This document shows, piece after piece, positions 12,783 through 22,700 of a stretch of 64,000 bases of DNA. Numbering within the stretch: position 1 is the first letter of the stretch; the number at the start of each line of letters is the position of its first letter. The position numbers were made by a program, and so were the translations under genes. Source of the DNA: Marinilabiliales bacterium (GTDB lineage Bacteria; Bacteroidota; Bacteroidia; Bacteroidales; ML635J-15); contig PKTB01000015.1 in assembly GCA_002869385.1 (NCBI GenBank), positions 1 to 64,000 of the forward strand, given 5' to 3'. The notes under the pieces are model-generated. The model saw only the letters and a list, made by a program, of their open reading frames with translations. It did no database searches and had not been told where the DNA came from.

Positions 12783-13823
12783 TTAATTTGACTTTAAAAT
12801 GAAATAATTGCTTTCTGTCTTTTCACGTCTATCAAAATCATTTTCGTTTTTACCATCCAATACAGACAAAATATCTTCTCTTGTTAGAGGACTGTATAGA
12901 TATCTCCAGTGATCTACAATAATATCTTTTATCTTTTCTGTGTCTCTAATTTTAGATGTGTCAACAATAAATGTTTCATTGTTTAGATTTGTCCTGTCCT
13001 TTGGACCTCGATGTCCTAAGCGCTTATTGAAGTTCTTTGTCACTCTTGATATCCTCAAAGCATCATCACTATGATGTATATACATATGGGTTCTTTCGCT
13101 TAAATATTCAAGATTAGTAAAAGGTTCCCCCGGTTCAAAAACCGTATTTTCAACATCCGAATGCAACAAAAGAACCTCACCAAACAATGGAAACAACTTC
13201 TCTTTTGGTAAAGATTCAAGCATCGCTTTAAGAACCTGATTACCCATAGAGTGGGCAGCTAAATGAATCCTGTTTTTGCATCTCTCCTGTTTATGCAATT
13301 CAAATAAATCCTTAAAGAATCCGTGCAATTTCATATATAAGCGATTGAGCATCAATCCCGTTTCTCTGGCATCTTCCTGATCATTCCAATAAGTAAATAC
13401 CTTATGATTACGTGTTGGCCAGCTCAAATACACTAAATGCTTTATTGGAGAATTCTTTCCAACAAAGTGTTTATGTAGCAAATACATGTGTTTTAAATTA
13501 TCTTCAAATGAATTAGCAAAACCATGAATAAAAAACAGAACATCACTTTTGCTTTTGCTTTTTAGCATCTGACTGTACAAATCATAAAACATATATTCCG
13601 TTCCTTTCAATTCTTTGGCTGACACTTCGTCTTTCAAAGCCTTTACAACTCTTTCATAACCTGCAGGAAAAACATCAGGCAACAACTCATATTTCATACT
13701 TTCATTAGTATTATCAAGCTTACAACTTGCTATTCTAAATGAAGAACCGGCTGCAGTATCTTTAACATCATTACGGAACTTATTATCGACAACTTCGCGA
13801 TTAGATATTAAGTAAATACTCAT
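12783..13823 (-). CDS. Alpha/beta hydrolase (DUF900-like)
   Basis: A 346-residue cytoplasmic enzyme with an alpha/beta-hydrolase core. It has the oxyanion-hole strand VLFFIHGFANSF (about 95-106) and the nucleophile elbow HLAAHSMGNQVL (Ser about 193). A possible acid (HSDVENTVF) follows, and a late His may lie in GHRGPKD or DHWRYLY. There is no signal peptide. DUF900-type hydrolases are poorly characterised esterase or lipase-like proteins. It is the first gene of the run of minus-strand genes that leads to TcA and TcB, so it is likely operon-leading. A role in toxin export, lipid modification or immunity is possible but only inference. Confidence 0.8.
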   Translation of the reverse strand: MSIYLISNREVVDNKFRNDVKDTAAGSSFRIASCKLDNTNESMKYELLPDVFPAGYERVVKALKDEVSAKELKGTEYMFYDLYSQMLKSKSKSDVLFFIHGFANSFEDNLKHMYLLHKHFVGKNSPIKHLVYLSWPTRNHKVFTYWNDQEDARETGLMLNRLYMKLHGFFKDLFELHKQERCKNRIHLAAHSMGNQVLKAMLESLPKEKLFPLFGEVLLLHSDVENTVFEPGEPFTNLEYLSERTHMYIHHSDDALRISRVTKNFNKRLGHRGPKDRTNLNNETFIVDTSKIRDTEKIKDIIVDHWRYLYSPLTREDILSVLDGKNENDFDRREKTESNYFILKSN

Positions 13824-14349
13824 AATATTAGATTTTTAATTAGAATTCTCTCTCAAAGAAATCTCACTTTTATAACGAAACTTCAATCATAAATTTATAG
13901 AAATTAACAATGATTTTATGTTTACTCAATTTGAAATATGTTGGGGTATAAAAGTGCAATTAACAGTATATTAGTGAAATAAATATCAAATTGCATTTTG
14001 ATTCAACTTCACATTTTTTAATATTCTACTACTATTTATAGCGTTGTGCTACGTGTTCACTTTATTTAAACCTATGGCTTTTCTTACTATTGTCTATATT
14101 TATACTATATGTTTGCTTATTGGCAATAAGGTACTTATTTAAACTTTTTCTTTAAAACGTCATTTTTCATCTTATTGTGCAATAAAACATAATAAAAACA
14201 TTTTGAATTTGTTCATCAATAAGTATTTTGTTTAACCAGAATTATTTTATTATTTTCGAAACAGATTTCATATAAAGACTATTAAACAATAATTAATGTA
14301 ATAATGCAGTTTTGATAAGTACAGTACTATTTTCTTTTTACTTTATACT
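13824..14349. other. Divergent intergenic region, no gene seen
   Basis: This is a 526-bp AT-rich spacer between the divergently transcribed Tc operon and the LuxR regulator. I see no convincing coding frame or RNA gene. A short perfect hairpin (CTTATT-GGC-AATAAG, about 14115-14129) is present. No promoter on either strand matches the Bacteroidota consensus well. It must contain start signals for both flanking units. Confidence 0.5.
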
Positions 14350-15024
14350 ATGTTTTTAAATACAGATATCAACTCTAAAACAACAAAATCAAAATTCAGA
14401 ATTGCCATTGCTGATGATCATACGATTTTAGCTCAGAGCTTATCAAGTTTAATAAATTCAGAAACGGATTTAGAAGTTTCAATTATTGCAAATAATGGTA
14501 AAGACTTATTAAGTAAAATCTACAATAATTTACCTGATCTTGTTTTGTTAGATATTGAAATGCCAGTAATGAATGGGGAAGAAACTGTTGAAGTGTTAAA
14601 AAGGAGCTACCCCAATTTAAAAATAATAGTTTTGAGTATGTACTCAACCAACGCCATAATTCGCAAATTTCTTTCTTGTGGTGTTGATGGTTATCTTTTA
14701 AAAAACACAAATGCGATTGAATTATTATCTGCTATTAGAAAAGTCTGTCAAGGAGATAAAATATATTGTCAAGATGCTCTAGCTGTCTATCAAAACATTG
14801 TAAGCAAGTATACTCCAGATGTTGCACAAAAAAAAGACTTTACTGAAAGAGAAATCAGCATTATAAAGCTAATTACTGAAGAACTTACAAATAGTGAAAT
14901 TGCTGACAAACTATGTATTAGTAAGAGTACTGTTGAATTTCATAAGAAATCCATCTATAAAAAAATGAAAGTCAGATCATCTGCCGGTTGTGTAAAATTT
15001 GCGCTTAGTAACAAAATAATTTAA
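14350..15024 (+). CDS. NarL/LuxR-type response regulator
   Basis: A 224-residue two-component regulator. The receiver domain (about 15-135) shows the acidic pair in AIADDHTIL, the phospho-acceptor Asp in LVLLDIEMPVMNG, and the conserved Lys in GYLLKN. A LuxR-type helix-turn-helix follows (about 155-215: FTEREISIIKLI, NSEIADKLCISKSTVEFHKK). It is a distant paralogue of the two regulators at 26.8-28.3 kb. There is no kinase beside it, so its partner is elsewhere or is the kinase at 28.3-29.1 kb. It is divergent from the Tc operon and could control it, but only the position suggests this. Confidence 0.93.
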   Translation: MFLNTDINSKTTKSKFRIAIADDHTILAQSLSSLINSETDLEVSIIANNGKDLLSKIYNNLPDLVLLDIEMPVMNGEETVEVLKRSYPNLKIIVLSMYSTNAIIRKFLSCGVDGYLLKNTNAIELLSAIRKVCQGDKIYCQDALAVYQNIVSKYTPDVAQKKDFTEREISIIKLITEELTNSEIADKLCISKSTVEFHKKSIYKKMKVRSSAGCVKFALSNKII

Positions 15025-15030
15025 ATTTTG

Positions 15031-15133
15031 TCAATTTCAACTTTCAACCTTTCAACTTTCTTCTGTATCCTCTCTGTTAGAACAAATACAAGGTTGAAAG
15101 ATACTAGCAATTTACAAATCAGCATCTTTCAAC
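15031..15133. repeat. GTTGAAAG repeat cluster, left copy
   Basis: Four occurrences of the octamer CTTTCAAC/GTTGAAAG lie within about 100 bp, at 15041-15048, 15049-15056, 15093-15100 (inverted) and 15126-15133. Together with the right cluster at 15.8 kb they flank the small beta-barrel gene. They can pair as inverted repeats. Their function is unknown. Confidence 0.7.
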
Positions 15134-15189
15134 CCAAAATAAAAATGATTTGGAATTCTTCTCTGACAAATCATTTATTATTAAATCGA

Positions 15190-15666
15190 TTACCAAGTAT
15201 ATCGAACACCTAAACATGCCCCCCAACCTAATCCAGCATTATCACCAAGAAAGTCCCACATAGGCCTTCCATCCAAACTAAGTAGCAACGGTGCTCCTAA
15301 TGCATTAAAGTCATATTCGAGACCAATTTGTCCTCCCAATGCAATGTTAATATAACTATCATTTCCATCATAAGTATAAAAACCAACACTAGCTCCTGGC
15401 CCAACATACCAGTTTAAACCTCCTGTAATGTTCCAATCCCAATGATATATTCCTGCTAAAAACATTCTACTATGGTTTTTATTAGCCCCAAAACCGAGAT
15501 CTAATTCTAATCTATTAGCATCTCCAATACCATGATGATAAGAAAATTCTGCACCATTAACGTCACCATCCCCACCAAAACGTAAACCTATTGCATGAGG
15601 ATTTACTTGTGCTATAGACAAAATGCCTACAGCAATAAATAAAAATAATAAAATACATTTTTTCAT
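15190..15666 (-). CDS. Small outer-membrane beta-barrel-like protein
   Basis: A 158-residue protein starting at MKKCILLFLF (ATG 15666; an upstream in-frame start would spoil the signal peptide). The signal peptide ends near ILSIAQV. The mature part is rich in alternating aromatic and glycine strands (LRFGGDGDVNGAEFSYHHG, GLNWYVGPGASVGFYTY) and ends with CLGVRYTW, a terminal aromatic typical of outer-membrane barrels. The size suggests an 8-stranded barrel. It lies between two GTTGAAAG repeat clusters and beside the VirE-type element. No specific function is recognised. Confidence 0.75.
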   Translation of the reverse strand: MKKCILLFLFIAVGILSIAQVNPHAIGLRFGGDGDVNGAEFSYHHGIGDANRLELDLGFGANKNHSRMFLAGIYHWDWNITGGLNWYVGPGASVGFYTYDGNDSYINIALGGQIGLEYDFNALGAPLLLSLDGRPMWDFLGDNAGLGWGACLGVRYTW

Positions 15667-15777
15667 AATACATTTTTTTGGTTTCAAGTTAATACTAACC
15701 AAAAAAATTGCTCGATGTTTATAAAAATTGATATTTTGATTGAGTCTAAATACTTAATAAACTCGTCCTGAAAAATG

Positions 15778-15870
15778 GTTGAAAGAAGTTGAAAGATGAA
15801 TTGAACTCATCTTTCAACCTCCAAATATATGATATGACTTCCTTATATTAAAAAGTTGAAAGGTTGAAAC
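15778..15870. repeat. GTTGAAAG repeat cluster, right copy
   Basis: Four full octamers and one near copy lie at 15778-15785, 15788-15795, 15811-15818 (inverted), 15855-15862 and 15863-15870 (GTTGAAAC). The cluster abuts the 3' end of the primase gene, whose stop is at 15871. The direct and inverted copies resemble iterons or a REP-like element. Confidence 0.7.
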
Positions 15871-17889
15871 TTACTTTTTATTGTTTTTCAAAACTTTACA
15901 CATATTATAACCATATTTAGTTGCTCCATCAATCTTTTTTCCTACCCTTTCATAACCAAGAAAACGCATTTCTTTTCCAATCTGTACAGAGCTTACCTTT
16001 ATAGAAGAATGTTCAGATAAATACTCTATAATATCTGTAGATGACATGAATTCTCCATTATCATCTTCCGGATAACAAAAAAATTTTTGTATAAGATCCC
16101 TTTCAGGTGAACTTACCTGATATTTCTTATTGATAAAATCGTTTTCCTTAATCTCTTCAATAGTAAGATCATAATAATATCGAGTGTTTTTCAATAAATG
16201 ATATGCCTGAGCCCAAACATCATCTATTACTATATCATTTTTATACCCCCAATCAATACTATCAATTTCGAAGCACAACCAACGTACTGATCCATTTTCA
16301 TCCGTAAGAAATTCCCACCTGTCTGTTGATCCAATAAAATTGTCTCTTCTGGCATGTACAGTTGGCCTTTTATCATAGGTTAATCTGGCTTTTACTTTAT
16401 CCTTTGAAAACATCGATTTAAAAGCATTAATCTCTGCTTTTTCTGCCTGTGAAAGTTCATCAAGATTTATTAGAAAGTTTTCTGTAATTGCAATGTGACT
16501 GTCTTTATCAGTACCAATACTTTCAACAATATAGTTTTCCAGTTCCGGTGGACATAAAAATCTGCAAAAAGTTGATTTTCCGGAATTCTGTTTTGATGAA
16601 ACTAACACAAAACATTGCTTATTAAAATAGTTTTAATCAATTGAGTTCCTTACTGCTCTAACCAACCATTTTTTGAAATGATGTGACAGTCTTTTTGAGT
16701 CCTGAGATTTGAGATAACTTGCTAGTTTACCAATGTAATCTGTTTCTCCATCCCAATTAGGTAGGTTTTCGAAGTAGTCTTTAAAAACATCATATTCTTT
16801 TACGAAATCTGACTTTAATAAAGCTATAAGATGGTTTAAACTAATATTGATATTATCCTTCTGTAGCTGAATAAACATATTGTTTTAATTCATCTCTCTA
16901 AACTTTCCCTGACCTTTTTCCCGATACTCAAATTTATTGCTTATGACATTGTAACGCACATCATATCTTTGATTAAGATATTCTTCAGTAATTACAAACT
17001 TATTACTAGTCGGTTTTTTCTTTTTATCTTCAATATTGCTGGTTGTTAATCTATTTGATCTGATTTTAATTCCTGCCAAACTTGCAAAATGGAATAGCGT
17101 TTTAATTGTTATCCCCGAACTATTGTTCTTTACACACTTGTCATATTGAGAATTACATTCCTTAGAATTATAAAACTCACTGTATTTACTGATATCATGA
17201 TAGTATGACCTTCCGGATTCTCCAAATTCACTCTCTATTGCAAATCCAATTTTTAACCAAGTGTCATAATCATTAGTAATATCTACTCTTCTTTCATCAA
17301 TTATTGAAATTAACTTTTCTATATCATTTTGTAAGTTCATTGGTAATTTAATCTTAAATGTTTCTGATTCGTTATTTAAATACAAGCTTTCATCAAAAGA
17401 GAAAAAGCATAATCTGCTGACATCTTTTCCCGATGGATCAATTTTGACATTCAATAGTTTTTCATAATAATTTTGAATCTTTATAAATACTTCCTTATGT
17501 TTTGTCATACTCGAGTCTGTTCTGACAATAATTTTCAAACCATTTCCTCCTGGGCTAATAAAACAACAAAATGTGTATTTACACTTTATTGCCTTTTGCT
17601 TGATATCTGATAAATTACTTTCAATTTTATCAATGTCGAGTATTATAAGTTTTGTGTATTCAATTAAATTTTCAGGTTTCCTTCCACCATTATATAATGC
17701 TGAAGGTGTGAATGCTAATAGTGACTTTTTCTTTCTTGTGTATTCTTTTTGATTACCGTATGCTAGCACTTTTCTAAGTTCAATAATTTCATTCCTAAAC
17801 TGACCATTGCGGATTACCTCCGCAATGGTCTCGATATTCTTATTCCCGGCAACAACATTAAAGTTTTTAAATATACTTACTTTAGTCAT
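15871..17889 (-). CDS. VirE/BT4734-family mobile-element primase-helicase, two in-frame TAA stops
   Basis: A single 672-codon frame starts at ATG 17889 and is interrupted by TAA at codon 335 (16885-16887) and codon 419 (16633-16635). Sequence continues in frame after both. Domains: a BT4734-like N-terminus (VirE_N, about 1-185; SPGGNGLKIIV and DPSGKDVSRLCFFSFDESLY); a PriCT-2 segment (about 190-270; WLKIGFAIESEFGESGR); and a VirE P-loop ATPase (about 345-560). The ATPase has Walker A NSGKSTFCRFLCPPEL, Walker B-like FLINLDEL, sensor FIGSTDRWEFLTD and GSVRWLCFEIDSIDW. This architecture is common in Bacteroidota integrative elements and probably primes and unwinds element DNA. The lost residues are plausibly Glu (REMN-E-NNMF and SID-E-NYFNKQ). 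No integrase or relaxase lies nearby. Confidence 0.9.
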
Positions 17890-17900
17890 AATTGTCAGAT

Positions 17901-18191
17901 TTAAAAGTTTCGTAATTTGTTATAATTCTTTTTAAGGAATTTCTCAACATCAGAAGCCTTATAATAAATCTTATGCCCAATCTGAGAATAAGGAATTTTG
18001 TTAGTATCTCTATATGATTGTAGGGTTCTTTTGCTAATCTTCAAGAGAAGCAAAACATCTTGATTATCCATCCATTTCTCACTTAATGGTGTAATAGCTT
18101 CCATTTTCAGTTCAATAAACTTACTCTCCAAACTCTGTAGTTTATCCATTATTTGCTTAAAAGCATCTGATTCAATTGTTATTACATTCAT
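17901..18191 (-). CDS. Helix-turn-helix DNA-binding protein (excisionase/MerR-like)
   Basis: A 96-residue protein with an N-terminal helix likely to form a coiled coil. A winged HTH of the HTH_17/excisionase type follows (about 40-90: WMDNQDVLLLLKISKRTLQS, then IPYSQIGHKIYYKASDVEKF). Proteins of this form precede VirE/primase genes in Bacteroidota mobile elements and act as excisionase or repressor. It lies 11 bp upstream of the primase gene, on the same strand. A palindrome at 18237-18259, 46 bp before its start, is a candidate operator. Confidence 0.88.
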   Translation of the reverse strand: MNVITIESDAFKQIMDKLQSLESKFIELKMEAITPLSEKWMDNQDVLLLLKISKRTLQSYRDTNKIPYSQIGHKIYYKASDVEKFLKKNYNKLRNF

Positions 18192-18236
18192 TTTACTTGA
18201 TTTAAAAGTTTAACATTGTGGTTTCTCCACATAATT

Positions 18237-18259
18237 CTGATTTGTTGCAACAAAATCAG
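18237..18259. promoter_or_regulatory. Near-perfect palindrome, candidate operator
   Basis: CTGATTTGTTGCAACAAAATCAG is palindromic around TTGCAA apart from one extra A/T base in one arm. It lies 46 bp upstream of the HTH gene start, the usual place for an autoregulatory operator. That function is inferred from position only. Confidence 0.5.
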
Positions 18260-18286
18260 TGGCAATGTTACGGATAGTAAAAAGTC

Positions 18287-18319
18287 TAAAAGGTCTTTTA
18301 ATGGAAACAAGACCTTTTA
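18287..18319. repeat. 11-bp inverted repeat with AAAAGGTCTT core
   Basis: The arms TAAAAGGTCTT (18287-18297) and AAGACCTTTTA (18309-18319) pair perfectly around an 11-nt loop. Further partial copies of the core follow at about 18367-18395 (AAGTCTTT...AAAAGACC) and 18463-18470 (AAAAGGTCT). The cluster fills the spacer between the RteC-like and HTH genes. It could be a terminator of the upstream gene or a set of binding sites. Confidence 0.6.
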
Positions 18320-18468
18320 AATTATATTTATTTGTATATCAGGCAGAAAACTATTTTTAGAATAAAAAAGTCTTTTTTTCTTAAAAGACCATTTTAATAA
18401 GTACACTACTGATTAATAGGAACTTCAAATTATACAAATAAAAATAGTCTTACAAAATAATAAAAGGT

Positions 18469-19443
18469 CTAGGAATATTTATCTGTGTCTATTCTATCGT
18501 TTCCTTTCGATCTTTTATCTGGTCGATAATCTTTTAAGCAGGTTTCAATCGTAGCAATTGAAATAGGGATGCCTTTATCATCAACAAAATACTTATTTAA
18601 TAAAAGACATATGTCGATATTTTTTACTTCGAGTAAATTTTCTTGTCTTAAATCATAAAACAATGTTGCCAAAACATTCTTTTTCCCTTTCCAAACAAAC
18701 GTTCCAATTTCGTCATCACTTTCTGGCTTTTTTATAGAATTATAATTTGAAAATGGCTCCATTAGATTGTTGAACTCAATTGAGTTGTATAAATCATGTC
18801 TTAACTGACTCTTAGTTTGCTTTTCCTCAATGAAAAAACCACTAAACATATTTTGATAGAACAAAATCAAATGATAAATCAAAACATTAAACACATAAAT
18901 TCTGAAAAACTTGAAGCTTTCACCATTTACACACACCTCTTTCATTTCATTTCTCGCCTCTAAAAATATTCTTTGTAACAACTGGATGTTTTTTCTTGCA
19001 TAAAGCTCAATATCCTTACTTGATGCTGTTTCATTTATTACATTTTCAGCTTTAATTTTTAATCTCTCATAAAGATCTCCAATAAAGCTTAAAAACATCC
19101 TATCAATTTTCGTAACTGGAATAGGAAACTCTATTTTTTCAGACAGCTCATATATTCTCTTTGGAATAATAAGCATCATTTCACACTGCTTAAAAACATT
19201 TTGCACAATAGTAACATTTGCATCTTTTACTGATTTTATTCCAAATTCTGCAAAATTGAGTTGTTTTATCTTTTGTTGTAGTTCATTTTCAAAACCATCT
19301 AAACATATTTCAACCTTATTAATTTGCTGAATGAATCCTAAAACCATTTTTTGATTGATTGTTTTTGAATCACAAAAAGCAGTAACTTTTAATATCTCTC
19401 TTACAATACTTACATCTGTTCTTTGATAGTGTTTCTTATTCAT
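18469..19443 (-). CDS. RteC-like mobile-element protein
   Basis: A 324-residue, mostly helical protein rich in Lys and Asn. The C-terminal part is the most recognisable: FVWKGKKNVLATLFYDLRQE, then LLNKYFVDDKGIPISIATIE and DYRPDKRSKGNDRI. It resembles RteC-type proteins and related hypothetical proteins found beside HTH and VirE genes in Bacteroidota elements. RteC of CTnDOT is an excision regulator; the role here is inferred from context. There are no transmembrane segments and no stop interrupts it. Confidence 0.65.
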   Translation of the reverse strand: MNKKHYQRTDVSIVREILKVTAFCDSKTINQKMVLGFIQQINKVEICLDGFENELQQKIKQLNFAEFGIKSVKDANVTIVQNVFKQCEMMLIIPKRIYELSEKIEFPIPVTKIDRMFLSFIGDLYERLKIKAENVINETASSKDIELYARKNIQLLQRIFLEARNEMKEVCVNGESFKFFRIYVFNVLIYHLILFYQNMFSGFFIEEKQTKSQLRHDLYNSIEFNNLMEPFSNYNSIKKPESDDEIGTFVWKGKKNVLATLFYDLRQENLLEVKNIDICLLLNKYFVDDKGIPISIATIETCLKDYRPDKRSKGNDRIDTDKYS

Positions 19444-19798
19444 TTTGCATTTTTTCTATTTAAGTAAAACATTGCTCAAATATAGAATTACAGAGAACTT
19501 TTCTAAATGATAGATGTTATTAGAAAATTAAATGATTTTATATTTTCCTGATTATCTTAATGTTAGTTTTTTTCTCTAAATCGTGTTCTACTGAATTTCA
19601 TTAATTCATGGAATTGTAAATTAAATTTCTTCGAAAAACTTATCAAACTTTCTTAATCTAACAATCAAATTTTCATCATTTATTATATATGCATGTACTA
19701 AATACGTTCTCACATTTATTATTATTTGCGAATTTGCTTAACAAAAGCAAAAAAAAGGCATAAGAAAACCTTATGCCTTTAAAATAGAGTATTAAAAA
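19444..19798. other. Intergenic region
   Basis: 355 bp upstream of the RteC-like gene (minus strand) and downstream of the T9SS gene. Apart from the terminator at 19754-19780 I see no gene or RNA. It should contain the start signals of the mobile-element unit. No attachment-site repeat was recognised. Confidence 0.5.
19754..19780 (-). terminator. Rho-independent terminator
   Basis: An 11-bp perfect stem (AAAGGCATAAG / CTTATGCCTTT) with a 5-nt loop. Read on the minus strand it is followed by a run of eight T. It lies 18 bp after the stop of the large T9SS gene. Confidence 0.9.
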
Positions 19799-22700
19799 TT
19801 ACCGAATAATCATGAAATTTTGACTCTCGTTAAGTTCAGGGCAAGTAATAATATAATTGCCAGAATCTAGATTACTAATATCAATACTGATAAAACCTAA
19901 ACTTTGATTAGAGCTAACAGTTTTTATTAGTTCTCCTTTGATACTATAAATACTAAATGTACATGTACCGTTTGGATTGATGAACTCTATTGAAAGGAAA
20001 TCATCAGCTGGATTAGGATAAATGCTAAATAAAGATTCTAATTCAGGAATAAGATCATCACTGTCATTACTAATAATTGCAGATTTATCTTCCATTATAA
20101 TTTCAGGATTTGGAAGAAAAACAATTGGGAAGTTATCCCATAAGCCTGCTAACTCTAACATAGCACGTGCGGCACCACCTTCTTTTGTGTTGTAGTCTGA
20201 TGCTAATTCACGGAGATATTCTTCGTTTTCTACAATGACATTTTGTGTAGCTTCTATTGAATATGTACGATTTATATCAATTTTTATTTCTTTTAGTTTA
20301 ACATCATTGTAAAGAGCTGTGTTTTCCGAAATTAAAGCAATGTTTTCCAGATCACAAAGTATAGGAAGTGCATTGTCAAACAAGCCTTTGTGTATATACA
20401 TATCTGCAAGTTTCTTCTTTGCATGTGTGTCGGCTTGTGTTTCCATAAAGCCAAGAACCATTTCGTAAGTGTCTGCAAAATCCGGAGTGGTATCGGATTC
20501 AAATGTAGCCATTATTAATTTATCATAATTAACCTGACGTGCTGATTTGAGGCTATTAATACGATTTTGCTTTTGCTCCAAAGGATTTTTACCATTTTGA
20601 TAATTTAAAATATGAGCTTTATATGCAGGACTTAGATCAGATTCATTTACCGCATCAACAACATTAGTAGGTAATGGAGAATTTGCAAGCATTAATGATG
20701 CTCTTGATAATTCACTTACATTTATATTGTTAAAATATGCCAATAATATTTCTGATGTCAAATATGGAGACTCTTCATTTAGAGAATTATAAACTTCTGA
20801 CGTATTGCTTTCAGTTGCAGTTTGGGCTGATATTTCAAGAGCTATTTCATCATAAGATGTTAATTCTGAAAGTTCATTTTCTAATGCAATTTCTTCATCA
20901 TTCAATCCTCCAATTGTTTCCATTAAAGGAATAATGATACCCCCACCAGTATATATTGTTTGTGGACAAGTTTCAGCAGACAAATCAAGTGTAGTAAATT
21001 CAGTTGTTTGCACACAGTTTGTAGGTATATAATATCCACTTGCTGCAGTTTGATGATATACGTATAGACCTGGCATTGTTGATACACTTGGATCGAAATA
21101 CAAATAGTGATATTCGTATGGAGTTGAATTGATATTAATAAACTCATTATGAGTAGAAATAAGTGCACCCTGATCATCTGTCCCTTGAATCTTTCTTATA
21201 TTAGATGATGTAATTGTAGGTGGAACAGGATCTGTTGTTTGAATTGTTCATCCAAGAACAGCCATAGAATAGTCAACATCATTAAAAGTGTTACACCTCA
21301 TTTGTAATCCTGAAATTTGTGGAAATAACTTACTAGTCAAAGCTCCATTTTCTCCGATTGCAACCAAACCCGTTGCATTACAATTTCCACTAAGATTATA
21401 AAATGTATTTTTATAAATCAGGTTTTCATCTATACCAGAGTCATAAACAACCAAACCAAGCACTCCGTCATGAAATTCATTACCTTCAATATGATAACCA
21501 GTACTACTTTCAACATACAGGCCATAGCTATCATATAAATATGAGCCTGATAATGTTTCAGAAGATACATCAAAATCACACTCTGTTACTTTTATTGCAT
21601 CACAATCAATTAGCCATGCTCCTTTTGGACAGTCAATGAAATCCTGTCTGCTCAATGTCATAAAACTACCAGAGCTTGCTTTAATTGCATAATACAAATC
21701 CTCAAACTCCCCTCTTGTTGTATATTGATCAGGACATGGGTATCCTAGTTGTACAAATCCTGAACATTTTTCTTTAACAATAATTGAAGAACTTGTTGAT
21801 AATATTCCTCCTCCTCTTTGTGATACAGCTACCGAAGAAGCATATTCATTTCTAAAAGAGCATCCATAAAACTCTAAGCCGGGAGCTGTCCATATATGAG
21901 CATGGTATGATGGAGTGTACCCTTTATTATATAAGTCTGATGTTGTATAAAATTCACATGTGGAAAACAAAGAGATATTATCAACTCCCTGATATGAATA
22001 TGAAACAAACGATACATCAATTATATTATCTTTAAATGAGCTATTATAAGCTTTGACAATACCCCCATTATTTGCTTCGATTCCTTTTTCGGCAAATTCA
22101 ATTGTTGAATTTGACATATATGTATATGGTTGAGGTGATGTTGAAGTACTACCTTGCGGCACATAAGACCAATCTCCGGAACAACTAATTCCTCCACACA
22201 TTATATCCTCATCACACTCATCAAAAACCGTTAATGTTGAATTATTTAAAACAAGTCTTGAGCCAACTCCTCCTGAATTAAAGCTCATATCAAGAGTCTC
22301 ACTTTCTTTAAAGTGTAATTTCAATCCATCTACTGTAAGTTTAGCTCCGGGATCTATAACCAGGTCTCCTTTTAAATAAATATCTGTAATTGTCTGGCTC
22401 CCGGATGTAAAAGGATTGCTGCTTTGGGTCCAGTATACATTTGACCCACTGATCGTAATATTCCCGTTTGCATCAAAAGAAACTCCGGCCATACTTGTTT
22501 TAATAAGGCTTTCATACGAAGCCTGACAACAATCAAATTCAGTTCCTGTTGTGTATGCATAGTAATTGGCTTGGTCAACCTGATCGGGTAAAGCAAAAAC
22601 AAGTGGTGCATTTGCATGAGAACTTTCTATATAGTCGTTGCGAACAGGATTGTGGGTGCCAATTACTTTTACTGTATTATTATTAGCATCATACGGGTCA

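Noticed and set aside
15041..15870. CRISPR array
   Set aside because: The repeat is only 8 bp, occurs in both orientations, and there are no uniform spacers or cas genes.
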